Notes under the pieces: model-generated
The model's database searches: none
What the model saw: only the letters and a program-made list of their open reading frames with translations
Told to the model about the DNA's origin: nothing
Shown here: positions 55,461 to 63,789 of the stretch, one piece after another
Position numbering within the stretch: position 1 is the first letter of the stretch
Layout: each line of letters starts with the position of its first letter
Origin: Arthrobacter sp. NicSoilC5
GTDB taxonomy: Bacteria; Actinomycetota; Actinomycetes; Actinomycetales; Micrococcaceae
Direction: 5' to 3'
Length of the DNA: 64,000 nt
Assembly (NCBI RefSeq): GCF_019977395.1
Contig: NZ_AP024660.1
Location: forward strand, 1,178,001-1,242,000
Program-made: the position numbers and the translations under genes

Positions 55461-57368
55461 TCAGTCTTCCTCTTCCCATTCCGGGGTCATGTTGCGGGCA
55501 ACCTGGATCTGGTCGTTGCTCACGCCGGCGGGCACCATTGGCCACACCATGGAGTTGGGGCTCACCACGAAGTCGATGACCACGGGGCGGTCGTTGATTT
55601 CGAGGGCCTTCTGGATCGTGGCATCGATGTCTTCTTCGCGTTCAACACGGAACGACGCGCAGCCATAGGCCTCCCCCAGCTTGACGAAGTCCGGGATGCG
55701 GACCGTGTCATGGCCGGTGTTGAGGTCGGTGTTGGAGTAGCGGCCCTCGTAGAAGAGGGTCTGCCACTGGCGCACCATGCCCAGCGAGGAGTTATTGATG
55801 ACAGCTACCTTGATGGGGATCTTGTTGATGGCGCAGGTGGCCAGTTCCTGGTTGGTCATCTGGAAGCAGCCGTCGCCGTCGATGGCCCAGACCACGCGGT
55901 CCGGGTTGCCCACCTTGGCGCCCATGGCTGCCGGGACGGCGTATCCCATGGTGCCGGCGCCGCCGGAGTTCAGCCAGGCGTGCGGCCGCTCGTACTTGAT
56001 GAACTGGGCGGCCCACATCTGGTGCTGGCCCACGCCGGCCACATACACGCCCTCGGGCCCGGTCAGTTCGCCGATCCGCTTGATGACCTTCTGCGGTGCG
56101 ATCAGGCCGTCGTCCGGTTCCGTCCAGCCCAGCGGGTAGGTTTCCTTGAGATTGTTCAGGAAGGCCCACCACGTGGTGAGGTCCGGGGTACCGGAAGCAT
56201 CGAACTGGCTGCGCACGGCCTCGGTCAGTTCCGGGATGATCTCCTTGACCGACCCGACGATGGGCACATCAGCGGTGCGGTTCTTCGAGATTTCGGCAGG
56301 ATCGATGTCGGCGTGGATGACCTTGGCGTTGGGCGCAAAGGTCTTCAGCACCCCGGTGACGCGGTCATCGAAGCGGGCGCCGAGCGTGATCAGCAGGTCT
56401 GACTGCTGCAGGGCCGTGACGGCGGAGACGCTGCCGTGCATGCCGGGCATGCCGACGTGCTGCGGGTGGGAGTCCGGGAACGCGCCTTTGGCCATCAGGG
56501 TGGTCACCACCGGAGCGCCGGTGGCTTCGGCGAGGGCCAGCAGCTCGGCCGAGGCGTGCGCCTTGACCACGCCGCCGCCCACGTACAGCACAGGCTTGGT
56601 GGATGCGGCAATGAGCTTGGCCGCTTCGCGGACCTGCTTGTTGTGCCCGCGGGTCACCGGCCGGTAGCCCGGCAGGTCGATCTTCGGCGGCCAGGAGAAG
56701 GTCATCTGGCCCACCTGGGCATCCTTGGCAACATCCACCAGCACGGGGCCGGGACGGCCGGTGGAGGCCAGGTGGAAGGCCTCTGCCATGACGTGCGGGA
56801 TGTCGTTGGGGTCGGTCACCAGGAAGGAGTGCTTGGTGATGGGCATCGTGATACCCACGATGTCGGCTTCCTGGAACGCGTCGGTGCCGATCACGCCGCT
56901 GGATACCTGGCCGGTGATGGCCACCAGGGGCACGGAGTCCATGTGGGCATCCATGATGGCGGTAACGAGGTTGGTGGCGCCGGGGCCCGAGGTGGCGATG
57001 CAGACGCCCACCCGCCCGGTGACCATGGCGTAGCCTTGCGCGGCGTGGCCGGCTCCCTGTTCGTGACGGACCAGCACGTGGTTCATGGTGGAGGCCATCA
57101 GGGGGTCGTAGGTGGGCAGGATCGCGCCACCAGGCAAACCGAAAATGTCGTCGACGCCGAGTTCTTCGAGCGAGCGGACGATTGCTTGCGAGCCGGTCAT
57201 CACCGTCGGGGGTACGACGTTGTTCGGCCCAAGGACAGGAGAGACGGCAGCAAGGTCGGCGACGACGGCGGCATGGTCAGCCGTCCGGTCGGCGCGTTCC
57301 GGAGCCTTGGGGGCTCCAGCGGACTTGGTGGCCATCAGCGAGGGGCTGATGGGCGATCCTTTGCTCAT
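55461..57368 (-). CDS. ilvB: Acetolactate synthase large subunit
   Basis: TPP-dependent enzyme making 2-acetolactate or 2-aceto-2-hydroxybutyrate, the first common step of branched-chain synthesis. 635 residues: [10 protein letters not shown] and the catalytic Glu in [13 protein letters not shown]-binding [11 protein letters not shown] with its Mg ligands further along ([11 protein letters not shown]). An unusual Pro/Ala-rich N-terminal extension of about 60 residues precedes the domain. It is preceded by a leader peptide and terminator and followed by ilvN and ilvC. Confidence 0.97.
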   Translation of the reverse strand: MSKGSPISPSLMATKSAGAPKAPERADRTADHAAVVADLAAVSPVLGPNNVVPPTVMTGSQAIVRSLEELGVDDIFGLPGGAILPTYDPLMASTMNHVLVRHEQGAGHAAQGYAMVTGRVGVCIATSGPGATNLVTAIMDAHMDSVPLVAITGQVSSGVIGTDAFQEADIVGITMPITKHSFLVTDPNDIPHVMAEAFHLASTGRPGPVLVDVAKDAQVGQMTFSWPPKIDLPGYRPVTRGHNKQVREAAKLIAASTKPVLYVGGGVVKAHASAELLALAEATGAPVVTTLMAKGAFPDSHPQHVGMPGMHGSVSAVTALQQSDLLITLGARFDDRVTGVLKTFAPNAKVIHADIDPAEISKNRTADVPIVGSVKEIIPELTEAVRSQFDASGTPDLTTWWAFLNNLKETYPLGWTEPDDGLIAPQKVIKRIGELTGPEGVYVAGVGQHQMWAAQFIKYERPHAWLNSGGAGTMGYAVPAAMGAKVGNPDRVVWAIDGDGCFQMTNQELATCAINKIPIKVAVINNSSLGMVRQWQTLFYEGRYSNTDLNTGHDTVRIPDFVKLGEAYGCASFRVEREEDIDATIQKALEINDRPVVIDFVVSPNSMVWPMVPAGVSNDQIQVARNMTPEWEEED

Positions 57369-57425
57369 CGGACTCTTCCTTGTGGATCTTCTCTGGTTCT
57401 GGAACTGGTTTGGAACGGTGGGAAT

Positions 57426-57462
57426 AAAAAAACCCCTCGGCCTGGCGGCTTGGTGAGGGGTT
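57426..57462 (-). terminator. Intrinsic terminator of the ilvBNC attenuator
   Basis: Minus-strand AACCCCTC (57455-57462) pairs with GAGGGGTT (57431-57438) over a 16-nt loop, followed by a T7 tract. It lies between the leader peptide and ilvB and should stop most transcripts when Val-tRNA is plentiful. Confidence 0.9.
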
Positions 57463-57488
57463 TGCGCGTGACTGTTCGTTACCAGGGG

Positions 57489-57548
57489 CTAATGTGCCAC
57501 GCGCTTGGTAAGGACGACGACGACGGTGCCGGCGGTAACGAAAGTCAT
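57489..57548 (-). CDS. ilvBNC leader peptide (Val-rich, 19 residues)
   Basis: Short frame ATG...TAG on the minus strand encoding M-T-F-V-T-A-G-T-V-V-V-V-L-T-K-R-V-A-H. Four consecutive Val (GTC) codons then Leu sit at 57510-57524, with six Val codons in total out of 19. Stalling of the ribosome here when Val-tRNA is scarce would let the downstream terminator be bypassed. No Shine-Dalgarno sequence: AAAACT ends 6 nt before the ATG, so it is probably leaderless. Val-, Leu- and Ile-codon-rich leaders before ilvBNC are known from Corynebacterium. Possible alternative pairings: TTACCA (57506-57511) with TGGTAA (57479-57484), and GCGCGTG (57498-57504) with CACGCGC (57464-57470). Confidence 0.85.
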   Translation of the reverse strand: MTFVTAGTVVVVLTKRVAH

Positions 57549-57554
57549 GCGTTC

Positions 57555-57626
57555 AGTTTTCCCTCTTGGCAAGATGGGTGTCAACGAGCAACAACCCTAT
57601 CTCACCATGTGGACTCCGTTGTCCAC
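57555..57626 (-). promoter_or_regulatory. ilvBNC promoter region with inverted repeat
   Basis: TTGACA (57579-57584) and AAAACT (57555-57560) are spaced 18 bp on the minus strand and end 6 nt before the leader-peptide ATG. Upstream, GTGGAC-N6-GTCCAC (57609-57614 with 57621-57626) is a perfect inverted repeat that could bind a regulator. Confidence 0.6.
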
Positions 57627-57682
57627 CCTTTGATCCTATCCCGCCGGATGGGGCGGGCCGCACCGCATCCGTTGCGAACGGA

Positions 57683-59404
57683 TCACACGCCGGTGTAGGC
57701 GCCTTGGCTGGCGCTGTGGACCAGCTTCGCGTACTTGGCGAGCACGCCCTTGGTGTACCGGGCGGGCAGCGGCTCCCAGCCCACCTTGCGGGCCTCAAGC
57801 TCAGCGTCATCCACCAGCAGGTCGAAGCTGCGCGCTGCGATGTCCACGCGGATCCGGTCACCGTCCTTCACGAAGGCGATGGGGCCGCCGTCGACCGCTT
57901 CCGGCGCCACGTGGCCGATGCACAGCCCGGTGGTGCCGCCGGAGAAGCGTCCGTCCGTCAGCAGCAGGACGTCCTTGCCGAGTCCCGCGCCCTTGATGGC
58001 GCCGGTGATGGCGAGCATTTCGCGCATGCCCGGTCCGCCCTTGGGACCTTCGTAGCGGATGACGACGACGTCGCCGGCCTTGATCTCCCCCTTGTCCAGG
58101 GCGTCCAAAGCGCCCTGCTCGCGCTCGAAGACGCGGGCGGTGCCCTCGAAGACGTCGGCGTCGAAGCCGGCACTTTTCACGACCGCGCCTTCCGGAGCCA
58201 TCGAGCCGTGCAGGATGGTGATGCCGCCGGTCTTGTGGATCGGGTTGTCGAGTGCGCGCAGGATCTTGCCGTCGACGTCCGGCGGGTTGATGGCCGCGAG
58301 GTTCTCCGCGACGGTCTTGCCCGTGACGGTGAGGCAGTCGCCGTGCAGCAGCCCGGCGTCGAGCAGTGCCTTCATGATGACCGGCACGCCGCCGATCCTG
58401 TCGACGTCGGTCATGACGTAGCGGCCGAACGGCTTGAGGTCACCCAGGTGCGGGATCCTGTCCCCGATGCGGTTGAAGTCGTCCAGGGTGAGTTCCACCT
58501 CTGCCTCGCGGGCAATCGCCAGCAGGTGCAGGACGGCGTTGGTGGAGCCGCCGAAGGCCATGGTGACGGCGATGGCGTTCTCGAACGCCTCCCTGGTCAT
58601 GATGTCGCGGGCCGTGATGCCCAGGCGCAGCAGGTTGACCACCGCTTCGCCGGACTTGCGCGCGAACTCATCACGACGGCGGTCTGCCGAGGGCGGTGCG
58701 GCAGAGCCGGGGAGTGACATGCCCAGGGCCTCCCCGATGCAGGCCATGGTGTTGGCCGTGTACATGCCGCCGCAGGCACCTTCACCCGGGCAGATGGCCT
58801 TTTCAATGCGGGTGAGGTCCTCCATGCTCATCTTGCCGGCAGCGCAGGCGCCCACCGCTTCGAAAGCGTCAATGAGGGTGACTTCCTTTTCGGAGCCGTC
58901 CTCGAGCTTGACCCAGCCGGGCATGATGGACCCCGCGTAGAGAAAGACGCTGGCAAGGTCCAGCCGGGCGGCGGCCATGAGCATCCCGGGCAGGGATTTG
59001 TCGCAGCCGGCCAGCAGGACGGAGCCATCAATCCGCTCGGCCTGCATGACGGTTTCCACGGAGTCGGCGATGACCTCGCGGGAGACCAGTGAGAAGTGCA
59101 TGCCTTCGTGGCCCATGGAGATGCCGTCGGACACCGAGATGGTGCCGAACTGCATGGGGAAACCGCCGCCCGCGTGGACGCCTTCCTTGGCGCCCTGCGC
59201 CAGCCGGTTCAGCGAAAGGTTGCAGGGGGTGATCTCGTTCCAGGAACTTGCGACGCCCACCTGGGGCTTGGCGAAGTCGTCATCGCCCATTCCGACGGCC
59301 CGGAACATGCCGCGGGCGGGCGCCGCGTGGATGCCGTCGGTGACGACGCGGCTGCGGGGCTTGATGTCCGGCGTGCTTCCGGTTGTGGTCTGGGCGTCAC
59401 TCAT
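57683..59404 (-). CDS. ilvD: Dihydroxy-acid dehydratase
   Basis: [Fe-S] enzyme making the keto acids of valine and isoleucine. 573 residues; the cluster/metal cysteines are in [17 protein letters not shown] and [16 protein letters not shown], and [15 protein letters not shown] is the C-terminal signature. ATG 59404 follows TAGACT (59412-59417) by 7 nt and lacks a Shine-Dalgarno sequence, so a leaderless start is likely. An inverted repeat TCTCA-N5-TGAGA lies about 100 nt upstream. Confidence 0.96.
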   Translation of the reverse strand: MSDAQTTTGSTPDIKPRSRVVTDGIHAAPARGMFRAVGMGDDDFAKPQVGVASSWNEITPCNLSLNRLAQGAKEGVHAGGGFPMQFGTISVSDGISMGHEGMHFSLVSREVIADSVETVMQAERIDGSVLLAGCDKSLPGMLMAAARLDLASVFLYAGSIMPGWVKLEDGSEKEVTLIDAFEAVGACAAGKMSMEDLTRIEKAICPGEGACGGMYTANTMACIGEALGMSLPGSAAPPSADRRRDEFARKSGEAVVNLLRLGITARDIMTREAFENAIAVTMAFGGSTNAVLHLLAIAREAEVELTLDDFNRIGDRIPHLGDLKPFGRYVMTDVDRIGGVPVIMKALLDAGLLHGDCLTVTGKTVAENLAAINPPDVDGKILRALDNPIHKTGGITILHGSMAPEGAVVKSAGFDADVFEGTARVFEREQGALDALDKGEIKAGDVVVIRYEGPKGGPGMREMLAITGAIKGAGLGKDVLLLTDGRFSGGTTGLCIGHVAPEAVDGGPIAFVKDGDRIRVDIAARSFDLLVDDAELEARKVGWEPLPARYTKGVLAKYAKLVHSASQGAYTGV

Positions 59405-59662
59405 AGGGGAAAGTCTAGGGCTCGGATGCTGCCTGAACGACCTCCCGTGGCCGGATCCGGCGAAAATCCCGAAAGATCCCGGACCAACCAGAGGATGGGG
59501 ATCTCATACTGTGAGACCCGGACGACGTTGCGTTCCACGGCAGCGCTCCGGCCGGTGTTTTCAGCGGGCCTGTCCGGCGTGCCGCGGCATCTCTGGACAG
59601 CAGTGGTGACCCGACGTAGCGTCGGGGACAGGACACCCGCCACCCGTAGAGAAGGGCCTGCC
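59405..59662. promoter_or_regulatory. ilvD upstream region with TCTCA-N5-TGAGA operator
   Basis: The gap contains the ilvD leaderless -10 box (TAGACT, minus strand, 59412-59417) and, at 59502-59516, TCTCA-TACTG-TGAGA, the same inverted repeat as in the leuC/IclR region. It is upstream of ilvD by about 100 bp and of the plus-strand gene by about 150 bp. The -10 element for the plus-strand gene is not clear. AGAAGGG (about 59649) is the ribosome-binding site for ATG 59663. Confidence 0.6.
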
Positions 59663-60799
59663 ATGGACATTGTTTTCTGGATCATCCTCATAGCCGTCGT
59701 CGCCGTCATCATTTGGTGGCTGGTCAACCGCAACAAGTCTGCCAACGCGCCGGGTGGATCATCAGCCGGCGCGACGACTGACCGGCCCCGCGCCGATGGA
59801 GCCCTCGAAGGGGGCAGCGCCGCCGCGTCGGCCGCGGCCGCCGGGACCACCGGCATTCCAACAGCAGCCGGATTCGGAAAAGCCGCAGAACCGGCAGCGC
59901 CCGCCACAGCCGAAGAGCCGGCCGACTCGTCCGCCACGGCCTCGCCGGCGGCCGGGACCTCCACTCCCGCGTCCAGTGAGGCATCCGGCGAGGCAGGCCA
60001 CGGCGCTTCCGGCACCGGGATGCCCGCCAGCGCCACCGGACACGACGAACAACGGTCGCAGGACCTGGATGCAGACCAGGCCGAATGGGAAACCCAGTGG
60101 TCCGAGGCCGGCTCCGGGTCCCGGTCCGGCTCCTCCGTTGCCGGTGGGGCGGCAGCCGCCCAAGAGGTCGCGCCCCACCCCGGGACCAGTCCGGATGCAC
60201 CATCCGGACAAGCAGCCGCAGCGGCGACCCGCCCCGTCCACCACGACGAATACACGGCCCCCCATGCCCCCACACTTCCCGGCGCCGAAACAGCCGCAGT
60301 GGAGGGCGTGGACGACGGCGGCACGGCAGCCGGCGGGCAGGCGCCCCAGCACCTGGCGGACGGATACGGCGCAGCAGACCAGCACGAGCCCGCGCCGGTC
60401 TCCGGCGGCAGCCTCGGCGACGCCGGCGATGCCGAAACGCTGGAGCGCGCCCAGTCCTCCGCACTGGTGGAAAACGGCGCGGACCACCACCAGCCGTCCG
60501 GCCAGGGACAGGACGCCGTTCAGGGATTGACGCAGGGATCCGCACCCGGCCATGGCACCACTGCCGCCGAGCCTGCCGGACACCTTGCAGCCGATGAGCC
60601 CTACGGCGCGGGCTCGGCTGCACCCGGCCCCGACGGCAGCGGACCGGCGGACTACACGGTCAAGGGCGATGCCGCCGCAATGGTCTACTACGAAGAAGGA
60701 CATCCGGACTATGAGCAGACCCGGGCGGAAGTCTGGTTCGAATCTGCCGCGCATGCGGAGGCCGCAGGCTTCCGCGCTCCACGGCGCAGACGGCTCTAG
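59663..60799 (+). CDS. Membrane-anchored Ala/Gly-rich protein with sunset-like C-terminal module
   Basis: 378-residue protein: an N-terminal transmembrane segment (about residues 3-20, FWIILIAVVAVIIWWLV), then about 300 residues of Ala/Gly/Ser/Pro/Glu/His-rich low-complexity sequence, then a conserved C-terminal module of about 45 residues reading YTVKGDAAAMVYYEEGHPDY and ending AEAAGFRAPRRRRL. The module resembles the short sunset domain named in some actinobacterial annotations; this call rests on memory of the motif and should be checked. Function unknown. It overlaps the following lipoprotein gene's likely start by 47 nt. Confidence 0.65.
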   Translation: MDIVFWIILIAVVAVIIWWLVNRNKSANAPGGSSAGATTDRPRADGALEGGSAAASAAAAGTTGIPTAAGFGKAAEPAAPATAEEPADSSATASPAAGTSTPASSEASGEAGHGASGTGMPASATGHDEQRSQDLDADQAEWETQWSEAGSGSRSGSSVAGGAAAAQEVAPHPGTSPDAPSGQAAAAATRPVHHDEYTAPHAPTLPGAETAAVEGVDDGGTAAGGQAPQHLADGYGAADQHEPAPVSGGSLGDAGDAETLERAQSSALVENGADHHQPSGQGQDAVQGLTQGSAPGHGTTAAEPAGHLAADEPYGAGSAAPGPDGSGPADYTVKGDAAAMVYYEEGHPDYEQTRAEVWFESAAHAEAAGFRAPRRRRL

Positions 60800-61952
60800 C
60801 AGGAGGAAGGCCCGCCGCATTGCGGCGGGCCTTCCGTGCCTTGCCCTGTTCCTGGTGCTGGCCGCCTGCACGGGCACGCCGGGGCCGCCTGCACCAGGCA
60901 CAAACCCTGCCGCCGCGGGCACCCCGCCGGGAGCCGCCGTCGCCAGCTCCGCTCCCCCGGCCACCGAATCCGCCGGCACAGCCCCTGTCCATGCCCCACC
61001 CGCTGTGCAGGAACGGTTGGAGCTGCAGTTGGACACGCCCTGGGCGGCGGTCTTCCTCCCCGACGGCACCGCCGTCATTTCCGAGCGCGGGACCGCACTG
61101 CTGAAGGCCGTTCGGGACGGCGCCGCCCCAACACTGGGGAAGGTGCCCGACGTGGCGCCCGCAGGAGAAGGAGGCCTGCTGGGCCTGGCGCTTTCGCCGC
61201 ATTTTGAGGCTGACCACTCCCTCTATGCCTACACGACCACCGGGGAGGACAACCGGGTGGTCCGGCTTACCGTCGAACGCGGCGCTGATGGTTCACTGAC
61301 GCTGGGCCGGCCGCAGACCGTCTTTACGGGAATACCCAAAGCCGGCACCCACAACGGAGGCAGGATCCGGTTCGGCCCGGACGGGTTCCTGTATGTGGGC
61401 ACCGGCGACGCCCAGCGCCGCGAGCAGGCCCAGGACCCCGCCGCCCTGGGCGGGAAGATCCTTCGGCTCACTCCGGACGGCGCCCCCGCGCCCGGCAACC
61501 CGTTCGGGAACGCCGTCTACAGCCTTGGCCACCGGAACGTCCAGGGCCTGGCGTGGGACGAAGCAGGCCGGCTCTGGTCCACCGAGTTCGGACCGGACGT
61601 GGACGACGAGCTGAACCTGATCCTGCCCGGCGCCAATTACGGATGGCCGGACGTCACCGGGGCACCGCACCGCGCCGGCTTCGAGGACGCAAAAGTCGTC
61701 TGGCCCTCCACCCGTGAGTCCTCCCCCAGCGGGCTGGAAATATCCGGCGGTACCGCCTACCTGGGTGCGCTCAGGGGCGAACGGCTCTGGACCGTGCCGC
61801 TCAAGGGAACAGACACCGGGCAACCTGTGGCCTATTTCACAGGTCAATACGGCCGGATCCGGGACGTCATCCGGGCACCCAACGGCAGCCTATGGATGCT
61901 CACGAACGGCAAAAACCCTGATTTTGCGCTGATTTTGCGGCTCCCACAGTGA
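60753..61952 (+). CDS. PQQ-dependent sugar dehydrogenase-like lipoprotein
   Basis: 399-residue exported lipoprotein: RRKARR basic stretch, hydrophobic signal and lipobox LAAC at about 36-39, then a Pro/Ala-rich linker and a beta-propeller of the soluble glucose dehydrogenase/HHIP family. Motifs include GGLLGLALSPHF, THNGGRIRFGPDGFLYVGTGDA, GHRNVQGLAW and ELNLILPGANYGWP, typical of PQQ-binding GDH-B-type proteins. ATG 60753 overlaps the upstream gene by 47 nt; no other suitable in-frame ATG/GTG lies before the signal peptide. A perfect hairpin (60807-60833) lies inside the signal-peptide codons. PQQ synthesis genes are not nearby. Confidence 0.85.
   Translation: MRRPQASALHGADGSSRRKARRIAAGLPCLALFLVLAACTGTPGPPAPGTNPAAAGTPPGAAVASSAPPATESAGTAPVHAPPAVQERLELQLDTPWAAVFLPDGTAVISERGTALLKAVRDGAAPTLGKVPDVAPAGEGGLLGLALSPHFEADHSLYAYTTTGEDNRVVRLTVERGADGSLTLGRPQTVFTGIPKAGTHNGGRIRFGPDGFLYVGTGDAQRREQAQDPAALGGKILRLTPDGAPAPGNPFGNAVYSLGHRNVQGLAWDEAGRLWSTEFGPDVDDELNLILPGANYGWPDVTGAPHRAGFEDAKVVWPSTRESSPSGLEISGGTAYLGALRGERLWTVPLKGTDTGQPVAYFTGQYGRIRDVIRAPNGSLWMLTNGKNPDFALILRLPQ
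60807..60833. repeat. Perfect 13-bp inverted repeat inside overlapping gene ends
   Basis: Arms 60807-60819 and 60821-60833 pair perfectly with a one-base spacer, starting 8 nt after the sunset-like gene's stop. It includes most of an AGGAGGAAGG sequence, and could end the upstream transcript or mask translation of the downstream gene. Confidence 0.7.
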
Positions 61953-61976
61953 ATCAGGAACCCACTGGAGCGCCGA

Positions 61977-62006
61977 TTTCACTTGCACCAAAAGTTCGTG
62001 TAGAGT
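61977..62006 (+). promoter_or_regulatory. Promoter of tRNA-Lys
   Basis: TTTCAC (61977-61982) and TAGAGT (62001-62006), 18 bp apart (TTCACT gives 17), about 60 bp upstream of the tRNA. No gene lies in 61953-62066. Confidence 0.55.
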
Positions 62007-62066
62007 TTCATGTCGTTGCGGAGATCAACGGGAAAGAAAAAGCCCGGGGATGGAAGCAAAAAAGAT

Positions 62067-62139
62067 GCACCTCTAGCTCAATTGGCAGAGCAATTGACTC
62101 TTAATCAATGGGTTCCGGGTTCAAGTCCCGGGGGGTGCA
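62067..62139 (+). tRNA. tRNA-Lys(CTT)
   Basis: 73-nt cloverleaf: acceptor GCACCTC/GGGGTGC, anticodon loop CTCTTAA with anticodon CTT, T-loop GGTTCAAGTCC, discriminator A73, followed by an encoded CCA (62140-62142). Confidence 0.97.
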
Positions 62140-62147
62140 CCACTGGG

Positions 62148-62191
62148 AAAACAGCCTCCGGTTTGTGGAAACACAGACCGGGGGCTGTTTT
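62148..62191 (+). terminator. Terminator of tRNA-Lys
   Basis: Stem of AAAACAGCC with GGCTGTTTT (62148-62156 with 62183-62191) and a CCGG/GTG inner part, closed by a GAAA loop, ending in a T-rich tail. Confidence 0.85.
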
Positions 62192-62206
62192 GTTATGTGC
62201 CCCGAT

Positions 62207-62268
62207 CATCGATTGCTCCGTACTTGTCTTTATCAGGGCTCAAAACGGCAAGTACGGAGCAATCGATG
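62207..62268. repeat. 20-bp perfect inverted repeat with 22-nt loop
   Basis: Arms 62207-62226 and 62249-62268 are exact inverted complements; flanks GTGCCC and GGCAC extend the stem with mismatches. It lies between the tRNA-Lys terminator and the marR terminator and belongs to no recognised gene. It would form a very stable RNA hairpin or DNA cruciform. Confidence 0.75.
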
Positions 62269-62279
62269 GTGCCGGGCAC

Positions 62280-62322
62280 AAAAAAGCGCGGCCCTGGTTC
62301 TTCCAAACCAGGGCCGCGCTTT
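62280..62322 (-). terminator. Terminator of marR
   Basis: 17-bp perfect stem (62283-62299 with 62306-62322) with a 6-nt loop and, on the minus strand, a T6 tract. Confidence 0.85.
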
Positions 62323-62348
62323 CCTGACGCTGCCTGCAGCGTCAACGG

Positions 62349-62816
62349 TTACTTGGCGACGTTGTCCATAAGGGCTCCGGCGTTGCTGGGCGTCGTGGAG
62401 AACTGGCTGGCCAGCTCCCGGACCACAGCTTTGAGTTCCTGGCGGAGCAGCTCAGGGTCGATTGACGCCGATGCCAGGACCGAGCGCTCCATCTCAACAG
62501 CCTGGGCAACGGCTTCCTTGCCCTGCTCGGTCAGCGACACCACGTGGCTCCTACGGTCCGAGGTGCTGCGCACCCGGGCAATGTGGCCGTGGGACTCAAG
62601 GCGGCTGAGGGTCTTGCCCATGGTCTGGGCCTGTACGCGGACGTACTGGGCAAGCTGGGCCTGGGTCATGGGCCCTTGCGCGGCAAGGACCTCGATGGCG
62701 ATAACACCGGCATGGGTGAGGCCGATGGCGCCGAGTTTTTCGTTCCAGGAGTGCTCAACGAGTCGCGCAGCAGTGGACAGAAGGCGCCCTGTGGGCCAGT
62801 GATCCATATCAGGCAT
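62349..62816 (-). CDS. MarR-family transcriptional regulator
   Basis: 155-residue winged-helix regulator. The DNA-binding part spans about residues 40-100 (MTQAQLAQYVRVQAQTMGKT is the helix-turn-helix; SDRRSHVVSLT is the wing), with dimerisation helices at both ends. No cysteine is present in the effector region, so it is unlikely to be a cysteine-based OhrR-type sensor. ATG 62816 follows a TATACT box by 7 nt, suggesting a leaderless mRNA; a TTG at 62834 would add 6 residues. Divergent from bcp, and so a candidate regulator of it and of itself. Confidence 0.88.
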   Translation of the reverse strand: MPDMDHWPTGRLLSTAARLVEHSWNEKLGAIGLTHAGVIAIEVLAAQGPMTQAQLAQYVRVQAQTMGKTLSRLESHGHIARVRSTSDRRSHVVSLTEQGKEAVAQAVEMERSVLASASIDPELLRQELKAVVRELASQFSTTPSNAGALMDNVAK

Positions 62817-62823
62817 AGCAGCC

Positions 62824-62829
62824 AGTATA
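62824..62829 (-). promoter_or_regulatory. marR -10 box (leaderless)
   Basis: TATACT on the minus strand ends 7 nt before the marR ATG. No clear -35. Confidence 0.55.
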
Positions 62830-62903
62830 GCCAAATGCCGATTAGCACTCGTTCCACCTGCTTACTAGGCTGTTGTGTCCCGCCCGCAACAAGGAGAAAA
62901 ACA

Positions 62904-63377
62904 ATGGCTGAAAGACTCGTTACCGGCGACAAGGCACCGGCTTTCACCCTGCAGGATTCCACCGGCAAGGACGTCAGCCTGGCTCCCCGGCCTGGCCGCT
63001 CCACCATCGTCTACTTCTACCCGGCCGCCTCCACTCCGGGCTGCACCAAGGAGGCGTGCGACTTCCGGGACAGCCTTGCCTCCCTGCAGGCCGCCGGCTA
63101 CGACGTCCTGGGGATCTCCCCCGACCCCGTGGAGAAGCTGGCAAAATTCGCGGACAAGGAGTCCTTGACGTTCCCGCTGCTTTCGGATGCCGACCATGCC
63201 GTGGCCGGGGCCTACGGCGCCTGGGGCGAAAAGAAGAACTACGGCAAGACGTACGAGGGCCTGATCCGGTCCACCATCGTGGTGGACCCGGACGGCAAGG
63301 TGGCACTGGCCCAGTACAACGTCCGGGCCACGGGCCACGTGGCCAAGCTTCGGCGGGACCTGAACCTGGACGCCTGA
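62904..63377 (+). CDS. bcp: Thioredoxin-dependent thiol peroxidase (PrxQ/Bcp)
   Basis: Peroxiredoxin of the Bcp/PrxQ class that reduces hydrogen peroxide and organic peroxides. 157 residues; peroxidatic Cys47 in STPGCTKE and resolving Cys52, five residues apart as in the E. coli-type enzymes. ATG 62904 has AAGGAG upstream, in contrast to its leaderless divergent neighbour marR. Confidence 0.95.
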   Translation: MAERLVTGDKAPAFTLQDSTGKDVSLAPRPGRSTIVYFYPAASTPGCTKEACDFRDSLASLQAAGYDVLGISPDPVEKLAKFADKESLTFPLLSDADHAVAGAYGAWGEKKNYGKTYEGLIRSTIVVDPDGKVALAQYNVRATGHVAKLRRDLNLDA

Positions 63378-63473
63378 CCCGGCCGGGGCCTGCCGGGGAC
63401 ACCGCCCGGCGCAACGCTACAATGGACTCTGGCATCCGGCGTCGAACGCTTGGCGTTCCCGTCAGGAAGCCGC

Positions 63474-63555
63474 GCGCGAGTGGTGAAATTGGCAGACACG
63501 CAGGATTTAGGTTCCTGTGCCTTCGGGCGTGGGGGTTCAAGTCCCCCCTTGCGCA
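63474..63555 (+). tRNA. tRNA-Leu(TAG)
   Basis: 82-nt class II tRNA: acceptor GCGCGAG/CTTGCGC, anticodon loop with TAG in ATTTAGG, a variable arm (TGCCTTCGGGCGT) and T-loop GGTTCAAGTCC. CCA is not encoded. A 12-bp terminator stem follows at 63561-63590. Confidence 0.95.
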
Positions 63556-63560
63556 CACTG

Positions 63561-63590
63561 GGAATCCCCCGGCTCCGGCCGGGGGATTCC
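63561..63590 (+). terminator. Terminator of tRNA-Leu
   Basis: Perfect 12-bp stem (63561-63572 with 63579-63590), loop of 6 nt. Confidence 0.75.
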
Positions 63591-63789
63591 TGCGTTAAGC
63601 GCCCGGCGGTCCTGCCGGCTGGTTAGTGCCCCGAATCGAAAAACTCCAAAGATCCACCCATCCATTGCTGCCCACCGGCCGAATAGCCATTGAGACACCA
63701 GCCAAGGGCAGGTGCCCACCCCCCAGGCAGGCTGCACACCACGAACACACAGTCCGCAGTCGGCAGCAATCGATCCAAGGAGAACCACA

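Noticed and set aside
62842..62868. CIRCE-like element (TTAGCACTC) in the marR-bcp region
   Set aside because: One half-site is perfect, but the second half after N9 matches only 5 of 9 bases, and no heat-shock gene is adjacent.
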